Under the pieces are notes generated by a model. It was given only the letters and a program-made list of their open reading frames with translations, was not told the origin of the DNA and did no database searches. Positions 62,354-64,000 of a DNA stretch of 64,000 nucleotides are shown piece by piece. A program made the position numbers and the translations under genes. Location: positions 3,472,001 to 3,536,000 of the forward strand of contig NZ_JAUSQM010000001.1 of the NCBI RefSeq assembly GCF_030811215.1, written 5' to 3'. Every line of letters begins with the position of its first letter. Position 1 is the stretch's first letter. This stretch comes from Nocardioides massiliensis (lineage in GTDB: Bacteria; Actinomycetota; Actinomycetes; Propionibacteriales; Nocardioidaceae).

Positions 62354-62383
62354 ATTACACACTTCACTTGAGTTGTGTGTCAA
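62354..62383 (-). promoter_or_regulatory. Promoter of the importer/P450 operon
   Basis: On the minus strand TTGACA (62383-62378) and TGTAAT (62359-62354) are separated by 18 bp, about 49 bp before the ATG of the binding-protein gene. The -35 lies inside the first 23-bp repeat unit, so a protein bound to the repeat would block or recruit polymerase. Confidence 0.55.
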
Positions 62384-62410
62384 CAGTCACTTGAGTTTTG
62401 TGTCAACGGT
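62365..62410. repeat. Two head-to-tail 23-bp repeats, putative operator
   Basis: Unit 1 (62365-62387) and unit 2 (62388-62410) follow each other without a gap and agree at 21 of 23 positions: CACTTGAGTT, then (G/T)TGTGTCAAC, then (A/G)GT. They lie between the divergent importer and ferredoxin operons. A 23-bp period is close to two helical turns, so bound dimers would lie on nearly the same DNA face. Confidence 0.8.
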
Positions 62411-62432
62411 TCAGCCAGGAGGGCACAATTTA

Positions 62433-62462
62433 TTGACATGCCACTATGGTGGGCTGTTTACT
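62433..62462 (+). promoter_or_regulatory. Candidate promoter of the ferredoxin/reductase operon
   Basis: TTGACA (62433-62438) and TTTACT (62457-62462) with 18 bp between them, about 98 bp before the ferredoxin ATG and 22 bp to the right of the 23-bp repeats. Confidence 0.4.
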
Positions 62463-62559
62463 TTCACCGTACTGGCCGCGTCAGGGTCGTGGAAGGTTCA
62501 CGTTGCATCCTGCGACCTTCCGCTGCTGTGCGACGGTCAACTGAGAGGAGCTGAGAACT

Positions 62560-62757
62560 ATGGCAATCGTGAGAGCGGACCTCGATACCTGCCTCGGGTA
62601 CGCGAACTGTGTCGTGGGCGCGGATGACTACTTCGACGTCGACGACGACGGTGTCGTGGTCCTGTTGCGGGTTGACGTGCCCGAGAACAACCGAGCGCGC
62701 GTGGAGGAAGCTGTCCGCAGCTGCCCGGTGTCCGCACTCATACTGGAGGAAGAGTGA
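62560..62757 (+). CDS. [3Fe-4S] ferredoxin of the P450 type
   Basis: A 65-residue ferredoxin with three cysteines in the single-cluster pattern C11-x5-C17 ... C55-P (CLGYANC, then SCPVSALIL), like actinobacterial P450 partners. A GAGAGGAGC sequence stands before the ATG. Its stop overlaps the GTG of the reductase gene, so the two are made together. It is the conventional electron donor for the P450 at 56460. Confidence 0.92.
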   Translation: MAIVRADLDTCLGYANCVVGADDYFDVDDDGVVVLLRVDVPENNRARVEEAVRSCPVSALILEEE

Positions 62758-63971
62758 GTCGCACCGTTATCGTGGGTTCCTCCGTCGGTGGGGTACGCAC
62801 GGCACAGTCACTGCGGTCGGAAGGGTACGAGGGCGAGATTGTCCTCGTCGGCGAGGAACAGGAGCTGCCGTACGACAAGCCGCCGCTGTCCAAGGGGGTC
62901 CTTGTGGGCACCGCCACCGCCGAGTCGGTCCGGCTGCTCACGCAGGAGGCCGCTGAGCGTGACTCTATCCGGTTGGTCCTCGGTCACCGAGCCACCCGTC
63001 TCGACGTCGCCGCTCATCGCGTCGAGCTCGAGGGACTCGACCCATTGTCCTACGATCAGGTCGTCATCGCCACGGGAGCCCGGGCCCGGCCATCGCCATG
63101 GGGGGAGCGCCCCGGTATCCACGTGATCCGTACGCTCCAAGACGCCCAGCTGCTGAGGCAGGACCTGGTGGCCGGTGGGCATGTCGTCGTGGTGGGCGGC
63201 GGGTTCATCGGCGCCGAGGTGGCGTCGAGCGCCCGCATACTCGGCCTCGAGGTCACCATGGTCGACCCGCTTCCGGTGCCGATGAGCCGGGTGTTCAACC
63301 CCGAAATCGGCAAATGGTTCGCTGCGCTGCATGAGCGGCATGGCGTGCGAGCCCTTTTCGACGTCGGGGTGGAAGTCATCGACGGCGAGCGGGGGAACTT
63401 CACCGTACGCCTCACCGACGGCTCGTCCGTCTCCGCCGCGGTGGTCGTCATCGGTATCGGATCAGAGCCGAACGATGCCTGGCTCAAATCTTCCGGACTC
63501 GTCGTCGACAACGGGCTGGTTTGCGATGAGTACTGCCGAGCAGTCGACGTCCACAATGTGTACGGCGTCGGCGACGTCGCCCGTTGGTTCCACCCGACAT
63601 ACCGCACCGAAGTCCGCGTGGAGCACTGGACGAACGCCGTCGATCAGGCAGTGTGCGTGGCTCACAACATCGTGCATCCGGAAGATGCCCGCTCGTACGC
63701 CCCCCTGGAGTACGTATGGAGCGACCAGCATGACTGGAAGATCCAGGTCGTGGGCCGCACGGCCGGCGGCAGCACCGAGCACGTCATGATCGGCGACCCG
63801 GCCACTGACAACCGGTTTGCTGTTCTCTACACCCCCGACGGGACGACGATGTCTGGCGCTGCGGTCGTCAACTGGCCGCGCGCCCTCGTCCTATGCCGCA
63901 AGGGGCTGCGCGACGGGACGCCTCTTGACGAAGTGTGTGAGTCCATCTCGGCGGCGGCCGCCAAGGGATGA
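62754..63971 (+). CDS. NAD(P)H-dependent ferredoxin reductase (FAD)
   Basis: A 405-residue flavoprotein of the BphA4/putidaredoxin-reductase family. The N-terminal FAD fold VIVGSSVGGVRTAQSLR, the NAD fold VVVGGGFIGAEVASSA and the second FAD motif VYGVGDVARW are present, with a C-terminal reductase domain. It passes electrons from NAD(P)H to ferredoxin. The GTG start overlaps the ferredoxin stop. It is the only such reductase in the window and could serve the P450 system and the Rieske dioxygenase of cluster 1. It ends 29 bp before the end of the window. Confidence 0.93.
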   Translation: MSRTVIVGSSVGGVRTAQSLRSEGYEGEIVLVGEEQELPYDKPPLSKGVLVGTATAESVRLLTQEAAERDSIRLVLGHRATRLDVAAHRVELEGLDPLSYDQVVIATGARARPSPWGERPGIHVIRTLQDAQLLRQDLVAGGHVVVVGGGFIGAEVASSARILGLEVTMVDPLPVPMSRVFNPEIGKWFAALHERHGVRALFDVGVEVIDGERGNFTVRLTDGSSVSAAVVVIGIGSEPNDAWLKSSGLVVDNGLVCDEYCRAVDVHNVYGVGDVARWFHPTYRTEVRVEHWTNAVDQAVCVAHNIVHPEDARSYAPLEYVWSDQHDWKIQVVGRTAGGSTEHVMIGDPATDNRFAVLYTPDGTTMSGAAVVNWPRALVLCRKGLRDGTPLDEVCESISAAAAKG

Positions 63972-64000
63972 TGCGGGACGGCTAGCCCTTAACCAGACAC

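Noticed and set aside
1-64000. CRISPR arrays, tRNA or rRNA genes, replication origins
   Set aside because: No regularly spaced repeats, cloverleaf-like sequences, rRNA blocks or DnaA-box clusters were recognised by eye; a dedicated search (tRNAscan, CRISPR finder) was not possible here.

Overview
The window looks like a high-G+C actinomycete chromosome, most likely Nocardioides or a close relative (inference). The left end carries an actinobacterial core block: a DUF4191 membrane protein, an RDD-family protein and glnA, with a GlnR-type box in front of glnA. From about 3.1 kb rightwards the sequence is accessory DNA, marked by a tyrosine integrase, a BREX remnant, a dense graveyard of insertion sequences and three blocks of aromatic-catabolism genes.

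Layout. 0.2-3.1 kb: core genes ending in a strong terminator. 3.4-5.9 kb: excisionase-like HTH protein, integrase and an Mrr-type nuclease. 6.0-13.4 kb (minus strand): brxL, pglZ and the 3' part of pglX; the 5' end of pglX and everything upstream were lost at an IS30 copy. 13.4-17.0 kb: nested IS30, IS3 and ISL3 material. 17.1-26.1 kb (minus strand): cluster 1, with an SDR, two alpha/beta hydrolases, two class III extradiol dioxygenases (one with a LigA-like small subunit), a two-subunit Rieske ring-hydroxylating oxygenase, a Rieske ferredoxin and an MFS carrier. 26.3-38.9 kb: IS256, IS3, IS30, ISL3, IS110-like, IS1380 and IS630 material surrounding a lone SDR, a LysR regulator and an IclR remnant. 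38.9-42.6 kb: cluster 2, with an IclR regulator divergent from mhpD-mhpF-mhpE. 42.6-44.7 kb: more IS and gene scraps. 44.8-64 kb: cluster 3, with an eight-gene CoA-thioester operon (MaoC protein, SDR, alpha/beta hydrolase, SCP-x-like thiolase, flavin hydroxylase, acyl-CoA ligase, enoyl-CoA hydratase, thiolase) under a PaaX-type regulator, an MFS carrier, a thioesterase, a seven-gene ABC importer / P450 / Rieske ferredoxin operon and a divergent [3Fe-4S] ferredoxin / ferredoxin reductase pair.

How the parts could work together (inference). Cluster 3 could import an aromatic compound, oxidise it with a P450, and activate and shorten a side chain as a CoA thioester. Cluster 1 could dihydroxylate and meta-cleave a ring and hydrolyse the product. 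Cluster 2 would turn the resulting 2-hydroxypenta-2,4-dienoate into pyruvate and acetyl-CoA. Only one ferredoxin reductase is present (62.8-64.0 kb) and could serve both oxygenase systems. The substrate cannot be named from sequence alone.

Mobile DNA. Two identical-length IS30 copies (1234 bp) and two identical-length IS3 copies (1513 bp) can be delimited to the base. Each pair is inverted and brackets cluster 1, so the region is primed for inversion or deletion. Two IS256 copies sit within about ten bases of the same codons of two different ISL3 transposase genes, in opposite orientations. No tRNA, rRNA or CRISPR array was recognised.
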